From Ga0077555 sp963741565 (GTDB lineage: Bacteria; Pseudomonadota; Alphaproteobacteria; Rhizobiales; Hyphomicrobiaceae): a DNA stretch of 64,000 nt. The notes beneath the pieces are model-generated. The model ran no database searches. It was not told where the DNA came from and saw only the letters and a program-made list of their open reading frames with translations. Shown here piece after piece: positions 46,018-54,681 of this stretch. The stretch covers positions 1-64,000 of the forward strand of contig CAVUIK010000008.1 of NCBI GenBank assembly GCA_963741565.1, written 5' to 3'. The translations under genes and the position numbers were made by a program. The first letter of the stretch is position 1; every line of letters starts with the position of its first letter.

Positions 46018-46489
46018 TCAGCGGTTGAGCAGCCAAATGGCCGCATTGAGCGCCGTCGCAAAACTCACCCAGGCGAGATAGGGCAGGAAAAGATTGCTCG
46101 CCAATGGACTCATGGGTCGCGCCGCAACGACAAAGCCGACGATCGTAAACCACAGCAGGATGATGTCGATCAGCGCTACGCCGATCGAACGCTGGCCGAA
46201 AAACAGCCAGGACCACGCCGCATTGAGCAGCAAACCGGCAACCCAGAAGGCCAGTGCCGCCCCGCGAGTCGCCCTCGCGCCACACGAGCCATCCGGCGAT
46301 GGCTATCATGATGTAGAGCACCGTCCAAACGGGACCGAACAGCCAACTCGGTGGGGTCCAGCTTGGTTTTGCAAGGGTGGTGTACCAGCTCCCCGGTTGG
46401 AACATGGCGCCGAGGCTTGCTGTCGCAGCGACAAGCAGAATGAACGCGACGAGTGGCCACCAGGACTGCGACGTGCGATCGACGGACAA
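46018..46489 (-). pseudogene. tspO: TspO/MBR tryptophan-rich sensory protein, frameshifted
   Basis: The N-terminal part (from TTG 46489, GGAGG upstream) reads WWPLVAFILLVA, PSWTPPSWLFGPVWTVLY and LVWREGDSR. The C-terminal part continues in another frame as ALAFWVAGLLLNAAWSWLFF and ends FATALNAAIWLLNR. Removing one C from CCCC 46260-46263 joins them into a 156-residue five-helix TspO protein; the span is 3n+1 bases. TspO binds tetrapyrroles and regulates pigment and stress responses. All five helices are conserved, so this is a sequencing error or very recent damage. Confidence 0.88.
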
Positions 46490-46571
46490 ATCATGCCTCC
46501 TGCTTGCACAGCAACACTTCGTCCATTCAGAAACGCTGGAGGTCGAGGCCCGGATCACCTGCCGCGCCGAA

Positions 46572-46874
46572 CTATTTCGATCGATCGCGCAGCGCATCCC
46601 AGAAATCCGGGCCCGCGTCGAGCGCGGCCTTCCGGCAATCTCCCGCACAACCGATCCAGGTTCCGTTCGGCATCCGCACTTCCTCGAAGCGTTGAGATCC
46701 CATCTGGATCTGGCGCGTTTCGAGCGTCATCGGCGCACCGGGGCGGGCCTTACTTTCGACCCGGATCTGCCCCGTGCCGACGATCTGGCGCGGGTTCTGG
46801 CGCTGAAACCACAGACCATAGGCAAGCACCGCCAGCATGATGCCGCCGACGAGCCAGGGTCCCCATTTGGCCAT
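46572..46874 (-). CDS. Small membrane-anchored protein of unknown function
   Basis: A 100-residue protein with one N-terminal membrane segment (LVGGIMLAVLAYGLWF) and a periplasmic part with two Cys (WIGCAGDCRKAALD) close enough to form a disulphide or bind a metal. It lies 24 bp after mutL on the same strand. Small anchored proteins of this type often follow mutL in related bacteria. The function is unknown. Confidence 0.75.
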   Translation of the reverse strand: MAKWGPWLVGGIMLAVLAYGLWFQRQNPRQIVGTGQIRVESKARPGAPMTLETRQIQMGSQRFEEVRMPNGTWIGCAGDCRKAALDAGPDFWDALRDRSK

Positions 46875-46898
46875 AGCGCTTCTCCCGGTTTTGGCGCA

Positions 46899-48728
46899 TC
46901 AACTACGTCCGAACAAGCGCTCGATATCACTGCGCTTCAGCTCGACATAGGTCGGTCGGCCATGATTGCATTGTCCGGCGAAGGGTGTCGCTTCCATCTC
47001 GCGCAGGAGCGCGTTCATTTCCGGCGGCGTCAGCCGACGCCCCGCACGCACGCTGCCATGACAAGCCATCGTCGCACAAACCGCCTCGAGCCGGTCTTTC
47101 AAGGCGCTGGTGCCGCCGCCCGCCAACAGGTTCGCGACTAGATCTTTGACCAGGCCTTTGACGTCGGTGTCGCCGAGCAAAGCCGGCACTTCACGGACGA
47201 TGATCGCATTGGGCCCGAACGCCTCGAGTGACAGCCCCAACTCCGCCAACTCGTGCGCAGCATCGATCGCGAGTGCCGCTTCGTCCGGGTCCATCTCGAC
47301 CACTTCGGGGATCAAAAGACCCTGCCGCGCAACGCTGCCATTCGCGAGCATCGCCTTCATGCGCTCATAAACCAGCCGCTCGTGCGCGGCGTGCTGGTCG
47401 ACGATGATGACGCTGTTGGACGTCTCGGCGACGATATAGGTCTCGTGAAGCTGCGCGCGGGCGGCGCCGAGCGGGCGCTCCATCATTGCGGGCACTGGCA
47501 TCTCGACGGCGGCGCGGGTGTCGGCACTCGGCGCGTCGAGGCCACCGAGCGGCGCCTGCATCGCTTCGGCAAAACCACGGGCATAACCCGAACCGGTGGA
47601 CGGCCGCCAACTGGAGCCTGCATAGCCCGGCGCGGCGTGTGCTGAGCCCACGCCGGCGCCCCCGACGCCGGGAGCCGTGGCCCGCGCCAGCGTGTCGAGC
47701 GTCCGTTCCCCGCCCATGACACTGGCGCGATGCCCAGCCTGCTCCAGGGCATGACGGAGCCCGCCGATGATCAGGCTACGCGTCGTCGCCTGATCCCGAA
47801 AGCGCACTTCGGCCTTGGTCGGATGCACATTGACGTCGACCTCACGCGGATCGAGCGTAACGAACAGGGCAACCAGCGGATGGCGTCCCTTCGGCACGAG
47901 ATCGCCATAGGCCGCCCGCACGGCACCCAGGATCAAGCGGTCGCGGACCGGGCGCTCGTTGACGAACAAGAACTGAAATCCGCTGTCCGGGCGGTGCAGC
48001 GTCGGCAAACCTGCGAAGCCCGAGACGCGAACACCATCACGTGCGCCGTCGAGCGGCAGCGCATCGTCGAGAAATTCTCGCCCCATGATGCGACCGAGCC
48101 GCTGCAGCAAGCCATCGGACGTTGGCGGTGACGCCGGCAGGACAAGGCCGGTGCGCTCGCCCGTCGTCAGCGTGAACGCGATTCCGGGATGGGCCATCGC
48201 GAGCCGCTTCACCGTCTCCGAGATGGCCAGATTTTCGCTGCGCTCCGATTTCATGAATTTCAAGCGGGCCGGTGTCGCCGAGAAAAGATCGCGCACCTCG
48301 ACAATGGTGCCGGGATTGAGTGCGGCCGGGCGGATGCCGCCTTTCAGGCCGCGGTCAACGACGAGTTCCTGGCCACTCGGGGACTCTCGGCGTCGCGTGC
48401 GGATGGAGAGCGTGGCGACGGAGCCGATCGAGGGCAGCGCTTCACCGCGAAACCCGAGGGTGGTGATGTTGAAGAGGTCTTCATCAGAGAGTTTCGAGGT
48501 CGCATGCCGCTCAATGGCGAGGGCAAGGTCGGCGGTATCCATTCCCGAGCCATCGTCGGTGACGCGGACCAGGGAAAGCCCACCGGCCGCCGTCACGACC
48601 TCTATCGACCGCGCGCCAGCGTCGATCGCATTCTCCACAAGCTCCTTCACGACGCTCGCCGGACGCTCGATCACCTCGCCCGCGGCGATGCGGTTGATCG
48701 TTTCCGGAGTTAGCTGCCGAATGGCCAA
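46899..48728 (-). CDS. mutL: DNA mismatch repair protein MutL with endonuclease motif
   Basis: The 609-residue protein has the GHKL ATPase start (IAAGEVIERPASVVKELVEN, DAGA, GFRGEALPSI). Its C-terminal domain contains DQHAAHERLVYE, which matches the DQHA(X)2E(X)4E metal-binding motif of MutL proteins that nick DNA themselves. This fits an organism without MutH. A variable Pro/Gly/Ala linker separates the two parts. ATG 48728 begins MAIRQLTPETINRIAAGE, the standard start. Confidence 0.95.
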   Translation of the reverse strand: MAIRQLTPETINRIAAGEVIERPASVVKELVENAIDAGARSIEVVTAAGGLSLVRVTDDGSGMDTADLALAIERHATSKLSDEDLFNITTLGFRGEALPSIGSVATLSIRTRRRESPSGQELVVDRGLKGGIRPAALNPGTIVEVRDLFSATPARLKFMKSERSENLAISETVKRLAMAHPGIAFTLTTGERTGLVLPASPPTSDGLLQRLGRIMGREFLDDALPLDGARDGVRVSGFAGLPTLHRPDSGFQFLFVNERPVRDRLILGAVRAAYGDLVPKGRHPLVALFVTLDPREVDVNVHPTKAEVRFRDQATTRSLIIGGLRHALEQAGHRASVMGGERTLDTLARATAPGVGGAGVGSAHAAPGYAGSSWRPSTGSGYARGFAEAMQAPLGGLDAPSADTRAAVEMPVPAMMERPLGAARAQLHETYIVAETSNSVIIVDQHAAHERLVYERMKAMLANGSVARQGLLIPEVVEMDPDEAALAIDAAHELAELGLSLEAFGPNAIIVREVPALLGDTDVKGLVKDLVANLLAGGGTSALKDRLEAVCATMACHGSVRAGRRLTPPEMNALLREMEATPFAGQCNHGRPTYVELKRSDIERLFGRS

Positions 48729-48775
48729 TGGCTTGCCTTTCGTTGGCGCAGCGACTGTCGCGATCTGGGCCTGTT

Positions 48776-50149
48776 TCAGCCGCCGAGGTGCTGACGCGTG
48801 AGGCCTTTCGCAAGCTCCACGGCAGGCTGGTCGAAGGCGTCGACGCCGAGTAGCCGGGCTGCGAGAATCGTCTCGAGCATCATGTGCATCATCAACGCGC
48901 CAAGCGAGGCCTCGTCGATACGATCCACATCTATCATTCGCACGGGGCGGCGGGCCCTGGCCAGCGCCTCGGGCACCGCCGAGGACTGCGCAGCGACGAG
49001 ATCCCCGAGCGGGCGGCCACCCAGGAAGCCGACGCCGGCCAGTCGGGCGAGATCCGAATCGAGCTTGATGCCTGTCCCAGCCGATGGAGCGCGCACCACC
49101 GTCAGGTAATGGTGAGCTTGGCCGTCCATGAACAACTGCAACTGGCTGTGCTGGTCGAGGGGACCAAGGCAGGCCACGGGCGTCGTGCCCTCATCATCTT
49201 TACCGAGGCTCTCGGCCCACAGCTGCACGTACCAGTGCGCAAAGCGGGCGAGGCGATCGGCATAGGGCATCATCACGTTGACGCGAATGCCGCGCTCGCG
49301 CTCGAGCCCGACAGCGAGGGCCGCGCCAACTGCAGGCGCGAAGGCCGCCGGCGAGGGCGCCGCGAGCATGGCGTCGATGACCGACTGCGCGCCGCGCCGG
49401 ACAGCCGCTGCATCGAGGCCGCGCGCGATGGCCGGCAGCAGACCCACATTCGTCAGGCAGGAGAACCGCCCGCCGATCCCGGGATGGTGATCGAGCACAT
49501 GGATCTTGAAGTGCTCACAGAGCGCGCGCAGCCCATTCGATTTGCCGGCAGCGGGCGGCTCGGTTAGCCCGAGGAACATGTCCCCGATGCGCGCCTCAAG
49601 CCCGGCGGCACGCACAGCGCCGATCGCAGCAATCGCTTGCGCAAGCGTCTCCGGCGTGCCGCCCGATTTCGAGATCAAGACAAACCGGGTAGACGCCAAG
49701 TCTGCCCGCCCTAGCGCGCCGCTCAGCGTTTCGGCGTCGAGGTTGTCGTAAAACCGCGTGCGCGGGCGGCGTTTCTGGCCTTCATCGGCGGCGCCCGGAA
49801 TGTTCCAACCGTTTAGCTGCGCCAAGGTCTGGCCGCCAAGACTGGAGCCGCCGGTCCCAAAAAAGAAAATTGACCTCGCCGGCGCAGCATTGTCGCTATC
49901 GGCGATCAATCTCGCCATGGCGGATGCCGCGACCGCCAGATCGTCTGTCGCCTCCGCGATACGCAGCAGAGGCAACGTCGATTTGGCGTGGGCGGCTTTC
50001 AGATCCGCCAAGGGCACTTTCAGGCGATCGACCCAAGCGGCCAATACTGCGGCAGACAGCCCGGCATTTCCAATCGCAGGCTCAAGCGCGCCGGCAATCG
50101 ATTGCCGTACGAGGACACGACCGCCCGCCTCGATCGTTGCTGCCTGCAT
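48776..50149 (-). CDS. pgi: Glucose-6-phosphate isomerase
   Basis: A 457-residue phosphoglucose isomerase that interconverts glucose 6-phosphate and fructose 6-phosphate. Motifs include FGTGGSSLGGQTL, LISKSGGTPETL (phosphate binding), GGRFSCLTNVGLLP and QLQLFMDG. I start at ATG 50149, which follows a GGTGGGT site; the open frame continues upstream without similarity. It lies between mutL and the M16 peptidase pair on the same strand. Confidence 0.92.
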   Translation of the reverse strand: MQAATIEAGGRVLVRQSIAGALEPAIGNAGLSAAVLAAWVDRLKVPLADLKAAHAKSTLPLLRIAEATDDLAVAASAMARLIADSDNAAPARSIFFFGTGGSSLGGQTLAQLNGWNIPGAADEGQKRRPRTRFYDNLDAETLSGALGRADLASTRFVLISKSGGTPETLAQAIAAIGAVRAAGLEARIGDMFLGLTEPPAAGKSNGLRALCEHFKIHVLDHHPGIGGRFSCLTNVGLLPAIARGLDAAAVRRGAQSVIDAMLAAPSPAAFAPAVGAALAVGLERERGIRVNVMMPYADRLARFAHWYVQLWAESLGKDDEGTTPVACLGPLDQHSQLQLFMDGQAHHYLTVVRAPSAGTGIKLDSDLARLAGVGFLGGRPLGDLVAAQSSAVPEALARARRPVRMIDVDRIDEASLGALMMHMMLETILAARLLGVDAFDQPAVELAKGLTRQHLGG

Positions 50150-50187
50150 CGTACCCACCCATCCCGCCGGCGTTGAGCCGGGTCTGG

Positions 50188-51993
50188 TCAACTCTTGCCG
50201 AGACCCTTTGGTTTGCCGACAACGGTTATGAACAGATCGTCGACCACGAGCAGGCGCTTCGCGACACGCTTCAAATCGTCGAGCGTAACCGCGTTGACCA
50301 GAGCATTGCGCTTCTCGGGATAGTCGATCCCCATCTCCTCTTGCAACATCCAAAGCAGCTGACTGGCGATCTTGGCATTGGTGTCGAAGCGGAGCGCAAA
50401 CGACCCCGTCAGATAGCTCTTGGCATTGTCCAGCTCGGTCGCGGTCGGGCCGTCATCGGCCATGCGCTTCAATTCAGCGCGGATCACGTCGATCGACTGC
50501 TTGACCTCCTCGTTCTTGGTGGCAACACCGCCGCCAAAAACCGCCACATGCTTATAGGGCTGGAGATAGCTGTAGACCGAATAGGCGAGCCCACGCTTCT
50601 CGCGAACTTCCTCGGTCAGCCTTGAGGCAAAGCCGCCACCGCCAAGGATCTGGTTCAAAATGAAGGCCGACATAAAGTCATTGTCTTTGCGCGGAATGCC
50701 CAGCATGCCGAACTGCACGACCGACTGCGGCACGTCCATCTCGATAATTTTCAGCTTTTCGGCCGGTTGCGGCACTGTCTTGGGCACCGCCGTCAACTCA
50801 CCTTTGGCCGGAAGATCGCCGAAGACATTGTCGAGCAGAGATCCCAGAGTCTTGGCGTCGATGTCGCCGACGGCGACGACCCGCAGCGAGTCCCGCGCAA
50901 AGACGCGGCGGCGATAGGCCTCAAGATCGGGACCGGCAATGGACTTGATCGAGTTTGCCGTCCCATCTGCCGGCCGGCCATAGGCGTGTCCCGGAAACGC
51001 GGCGGCGCTCCACGCCTTGCTCGCGACCTTGTCCGGGCTCTTCGCCGAGAAAGCGAGGCCGGCCAGCAACTGCGCGCGAACGCGCTCCATCGCCGTTGCC
51101 TCGAAATGCGGTTTATTCAACGCCAGCCTCAGCATCTCGATCGCTGGCTCGCGGTTGGCCGTCAGTGTTTCGAAATTACCGTAAAGACTGTCGCGAGAGT
51201 CCTCGAAACCCATCTTGGCCGCGAGTTCCTCCATGCGTTCCTGGAACTTCTGCGCGTCATACTCGCCGGCGCCTTCGTCCATCATGGCGGTGAGGAAATT
51301 GGCGAGGCCTTCCTTGCCGGCCGGATCTTGCGCATTGCCGCCATCGAAGACGTAGCGCAGCGCCAACAGCGGAACGCTATGCTCCTGGACAAGCCACGCC
51401 TCGATACCACCCGGACTCTTGACGTGCTGGATTTTCATGGCTGTCGCCGTTGCCGAGGGTTGGGATTGCGCTTTCGTCGGCGCCGGTGTGGAAGCTGGTG
51501 CTGTGGCCGCCGTCCCAGCTGGCAGGCCAGCGGGCATCGTGGAGGGAGTTGGCGGAGACTTGGCTTCAGACGGAGCTTGAGCAGGTGCGGGAGCCGCCGG
51601 TGCACTGACCAACGGTGCGGCCTGGCGCAATTCGCTCCGGGTTTGCGGCGTGGAGCCAACAGGCGCGGCATCCGGGCCGCGCGGAACAGCTGGCAATTGC
51701 GCGGTTTGCGGTACGGGTGCCGTCGTCGCAGCCGGCGCCGCTGCTGGAACCGCCACTTGCGGAACCGGGGCCTGCGTGACAGGAGCCGGCTGGGGCGCCT
51801 TCGGAGAGATGGCCTTCGCCGTCTCAACCTTCCCAGCAGTCGCAGCGGGCTTCGTATCCGTCGAAAACTGACTAGCGACAAGCCCCAGCAGACCGAGAAC
51901 CAGAACAGCTCCCGACAGAAGAGGAGCCCAGCTCCGAGACGCTTGCGAACCGCCCTTCAAGCGCTGTGCCCGCCACTCATGAAAATCACGCAT
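50188..51993 (-). CDS. M16 peptidase-like subunit without zinc ligands, membrane-anchored
   Basis: A 601-residue protein with a short cytoplasmic end, one membrane anchor (about residues 25-45), a long Pro/Ala/Gln-rich linker (about 50-190) and an M16 (insulinase/MPP-like) domain. The HxxEH zinc motif is replaced (NFLTAMMDEG), so it cannot be a peptidase alone. LTEEVREKRGLAYSVYSY, the RY element of non-catalytic partners, is intact. It probably forms a heterodimer with the zinc-containing M16 protein encoded 10 bp upstream on the same strand. The linker would let the pair reach into the periplasm. Confidence 0.88.
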   Translation of the reverse strand: MRDFHEWRAQRLKGGSQASRSWAPLLSGAVLVLGLLGLVASQFSTDTKPAATAGKVETAKAISPKAPQPAPVTQAPVPQVAVPAAAPAATTAPVPQTAQLPAVPRGPDAAPVGSTPQTRSELRQAAPLVSAPAAPAPAQAPSEAKSPPTPSTMPAGLPAGTAATAPASTPAPTKAQSQPSATATAMKIQHVKSPGGIEAWLVQEHSVPLLALRYVFDGGNAQDPAGKEGLANFLTAMMDEGAGEYDAQKFQERMEELAAKMGFEDSRDSLYGNFETLTANREPAIEMLRLALNKPHFEATAMERVRAQLLAGLAFSAKSPDKVASKAWSAAAFPGHAYGRPADGTANSIKSIAGPDLEAYRRRVFARDSLRVVAVGDIDAKTLGSLLDNVFGDLPAKGELTAVPKTVPQPAEKLKIIEMDVPQSVVQFGMLGIPRKDNDFMSAFILNQILGGGGFASRLTEEVREKRGLAYSVYSYLQPYKHVAVFGGGVATKNEEVKQSIDVIRAELKRMADDGPTATELDNAKSYLTGSFALRFDTNAKIASQLLWMLQEEMGIDYPEKRNALVNAVTLDDLKRVAKRLLVVDDLFITVVGKPKGLGKS

Positions 51994-52002
51994 CGCGATC
52001 TC

Positions 52003-53406
52003 TCAGGTCCGGTTCGGAACAGCTGGCTTGACGGTATCCTTTACGTCGTCGTCCGGGCTCATCGGCAATAAAGTACCGGTGACCGAACGGCGAACGTCGA
52101 GGTACTTCTGGGCCGCCATGCGCACGTCGTCGAGCGTGACCTTCGCGATCCGATCCGGCCACTCCTCGATATCCTTCACGCTGCGCCCGACGGTGAGCGA
52201 CCATCCGTAGCGCCGCGCGAGCGATGCCTGATTATCGGTCTCATAGACGTAGTCGGCGAGATAAGCCTTCTTGGCGCGATCGAGTTCGGCTTCCGTGATG
52301 CCGCTCTTTTTTATTTCGGCGATCACTGCATCGAGGGCCGCCTCTACTTTGTCGAGCGGCGTGCCATCAGCCGGCACGGCGTAGAGCGAAATCTTGCCGC
52401 TGTCGCGAGCGGCACCCGAATAGTATCCGCCGGCGCTCGAAGCAATTTTTTCGTCGACAACGAGCTTGCGGTAAACGCGGCTGGTGGCGCCCGATGCGGC
52501 CACTTTCATAAGCAGATCGAGAGCCTCCGCCTCACCGGCGCCTGCCGTAAGGTAGCTTGGCGCATAGTAGGAGCGATGCAGCGACGCCTTCCCGGCGCGC
52601 TGGTCTTTGAGTTCGACCCGCCGGGGCGCGCGGTGCGGGGGGTCCTGGGGCCGCGGGCGCGCCTTGACCTCGGCGTTTGCGGGGATCCGACCGTAGGCCT
52701 CTTCCGCGAGCTTCTGGACTTCGTCGGCGGTCACATCGCCGGTCACAACGAGGATCGCATTGTTGGGGGCGTAGAAGCGCTTGTAGAACGACAACGCGTC
52801 CTCTCGCGAGAGCTTCGCCATCTCGTGCTCCCAGCCGATCACCGGGAGTCCGTAGGGATGCGACAGGTAGAGCGTGGCGTTCATCTGCTCGTCGAGAATG
52901 GCGGACGGATTGTTCTCCGTCCGGCTGCGGCGCTCCTCGAGAATCACGTTGCGCTCCATCAGCACTTCCTTGTCATCGAGGCGGAGGTTGACCATACGGT
53001 CGGCCTCCATCTCCATGACTTTTGGAAGCCGATCCTTGGCAACGCGCTGGTAGTAGGCGGTGACATCGTGGCCGGTAAAGGCGTTGTCCTGCCCGCCGAG
53101 CCGCGACACGATCTTCGAGAACTCGCCGTTGGCGATCTTCTCGGTCGACTTGAACATCAGATGCTCAAGGAAGTGCGCGATTCCGGAGACGCCCGGCGGC
53201 TCGTCGGCTGCACCGACACGGTACCACACCATGTGCGTGACGACCGGCGCCCGGTGATCGGAGACAACAATCACCTTCATGCCGTTCGACAGGGAGAATT
53301 CGGCGGCACGGGTCGATGCCTGCGCCTGGTCGACAAACGAGGTGAGTGAGAGCATGGATATCGCCGCGATGAGAGCTGAGAGGGTTCGAAAGGCCCGGGC
53401 CAGCAT
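52003..53406 (-). CDS. M16 zinc peptidase (pitrilysin/MPP-like), exported
   Basis: A 467-residue protein with a signal peptide (about residues 1-30, ending AQA). The zinc motif is HFLEH in GIAHFLEHLMFKST, with the distal Glu in MEMEADRMVNL. It degrades or processes peptides in the periplasm. The following gene encodes the zinc-less partner, giving the active/inactive pair typical of bacterial M16 dimers such as those of Sphingomonas. Confidence 0.92.
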   Translation of the reverse strand: MLARAFRTLSALIAAISMLSLTSFVDQAQASTRAAEFSLSNGMKVIVVSDHRAPVVTHMVWYRVGAADEPPGVSGIAHFLEHLMFKSTEKIANGEFSKIVSRLGGQDNAFTGHDVTAYYQRVAKDRLPKVMEMEADRMVNLRLDDKEVLMERNVILEERRSRTENNPSAILDEQMNATLYLSHPYGLPVIGWEHEMAKLSREDALSFYKRFYAPNNAILVVTGDVTADEVQKLAEEAYGRIPANAEVKARPRPQDPPHRAPRRVELKDQRAGKASLHRSYYAPSYLTAGAGEAEALDLLMKVAASGATSRVYRKLVVDEKIASSAGGYYSGAARDSGKISLYAVPADGTPLDKVEAALDAVIAEIKKSGITEAELDRAKKAYLADYVYETDNQASLARRYGWSLTVGRSVKDIEEWPDRIAKVTLDDVRMAAQKYLDVRRSVTGTLLPMSPDDDVKDTVKPAVPNRT

Positions 53407-53586
53407 GGGTTTTCCTACAACGCGTTAAGTGTGATTTTGCGGAACTGGTGACCCAACCCGCGAGCGCGGTCAGCAAGGCCCGGCGGGCCAAGGACACACA
53501 CCGACGCTCACGTGTGATGTCGAGTGTCCTTGCTCAAATGTCAAATGACAAGCGGGCAATGTTCGCGGCCAACAACGCTAGGCAGC

Positions 53587-54018
53587 CTAGTCGGAGCTAC
53601 CCGTCAAACCATTGCCCAGGATTGAAAACAAACTGCCGCCGCAGGGAGAGGCCTCGCCCGGCTTGGTTGCCCGTTCCTTCCAGTTCTCGTCCTGGCAATT
53701 GGCTTTCTTGCGCTTTTGTTCTTCGGCAGCCGCAACCTTCTGCTGATCGCGGTCCTGGGGCCAAGCCTGCTGGCCGACGACCTGCTGGGGCGCGGCTCCA
53801 GGCTCCGGCAGGCGGGTCTGGCTCGGTGGCAGTACGAGCGGAGCGCGCGCCTGTGTCTTCGGTTCTTCGCGGCGGCCAAGCGCATTGCCGGACACGCCGA
53901 GCGCATCAAAAATCTTGCCGTTGAGCTCAACACCTTCACCGGCGCACCCCGACACGGCTATCGACACAAGAAAGGTACAGACCCATGGTCCGCCCATCGT
54001 GCTTTGCCTACGGCTCAT
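53587..54018 (-). CDS. Small putative lipoprotein
   Basis: From ATG 54018 the product has 143 residues. The signal CTFLVSIAVSGCAGEG carries a lipobox V-S-G-C, so Cys22 is probably lipidated. The mature part is low-complexity and rich in Gln, Pro, Lys and Arg, with two late Cys (KANCQDEN and EASPCGG). I recognise no family. It sits between lspA and the M16 peptidase genes on the same strand; lipoprotein signal peptidase is encoded just upstream. Confidence 0.65.
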   Translation of the reverse strand: MSRRQSTMGGPWVCTFLVSIAVSGCAGEGVELNGKIFDALGVSGNALGRREEPKTQARAPLVLPPSQTRLPEPGAAPQQVVGQQAWPQDRDQQKVAAAEEQKRKKANCQDENWKERATKPGEASPCGGSLFSILGNGLTGSSD

Positions 54019-54099
54019 GTGGTGCTCCAATCGCCCGGCCTGTCCCTGTCGACCACGATATTGGCTTTGCAGCTTGGTCGTGGCGTCCCCCATCGCCCT

Positions 54100-54612
54100 C
54101 TATGTGGCGTTTGAGGCATCATTGCGACTCACTAGGATAGAGTCATACAAGAGGCCTACGACCCCTGCAACTATGGCCACATCGGCGATATTGAACACAT
54201 ACCAGTAAAATCCCCAGGCGTGCAGCGAGAAGAAGTCCGCGACCCCGCCGATCAGCAGCCGATCCAGCGCGTTGCCGAGCGCCCCGCCGATGATCAGGCC
54301 AAGGCTGACGCCCATCAAACGGCTGGTTCCGGCGCAGGCCAGCCAAATCCAAAGTCCGAGAGCTGTGAGGACCGCAAATCCGGTGAGATGCCATGGTCCG
54401 ACCCACGACAGGAGCCCGTAGCTGACGCCGCGGTTGACGACGTAAACGAGGTCCAGAAATGGCGTGAGGTGGACCCGCCCCCGTTCGGCGATCCGATACC
54501 CCAGGATCATCCACCATTTGTGGGCCTGATCGACAACAAACACGGATACAGCGGTCCACGCGCAAATGCGCGAGAACGGGCCCCAGAGCCAGACGGATTG
54601 CAGACGCTTCAT
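54100..54612 (-). CDS. lspA: Lipoprotein signal peptidase (signal peptidase II)
   Basis: A 170-residue membrane aspartyl peptidase with four membrane segments. The catalytic Asp residues are in GNALDRLLIGGVADFF and FNIADVAI, and NRGVSYG and DQAHKWW are conserved LspA elements. It removes signal peptides from prolipoproteins. I start at ATG 54612, where MKRLQSVW leads into the first helix. It follows ileS, the common ileS-lspA order. Confidence 0.93.
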   Translation of the reverse strand: MKRLQSVWLWGPFSRICAWTAVSVFVVDQAHKWWMILGYRIAERGRVHLTPFLDLVYVVNRGVSYGLLSWVGPWHLTGFAVLTALGLWIWLACAGTSRLMGVSLGLIIGGALGNALDRLLIGGVADFFSLHAWGFYWYVFNIADVAIVAGVVGLLYDSILVSRNDASNAT

Positions 54613-54681
54613 CGGGCTCCGTTTAAGGCGTTTGGCGACGCAGGGCAATTCGGCCGTGACCAGCTCCTCCCCCAAGCACCC

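Noticed and set aside
53490..53531. Inverted repeat AAGGACAC/GTGTCCTT between the lipoprotein and M16 peptidase genes
   Set aside because: It has a long imperfect loop and no T-run in either direction, so I do not call it a terminator.
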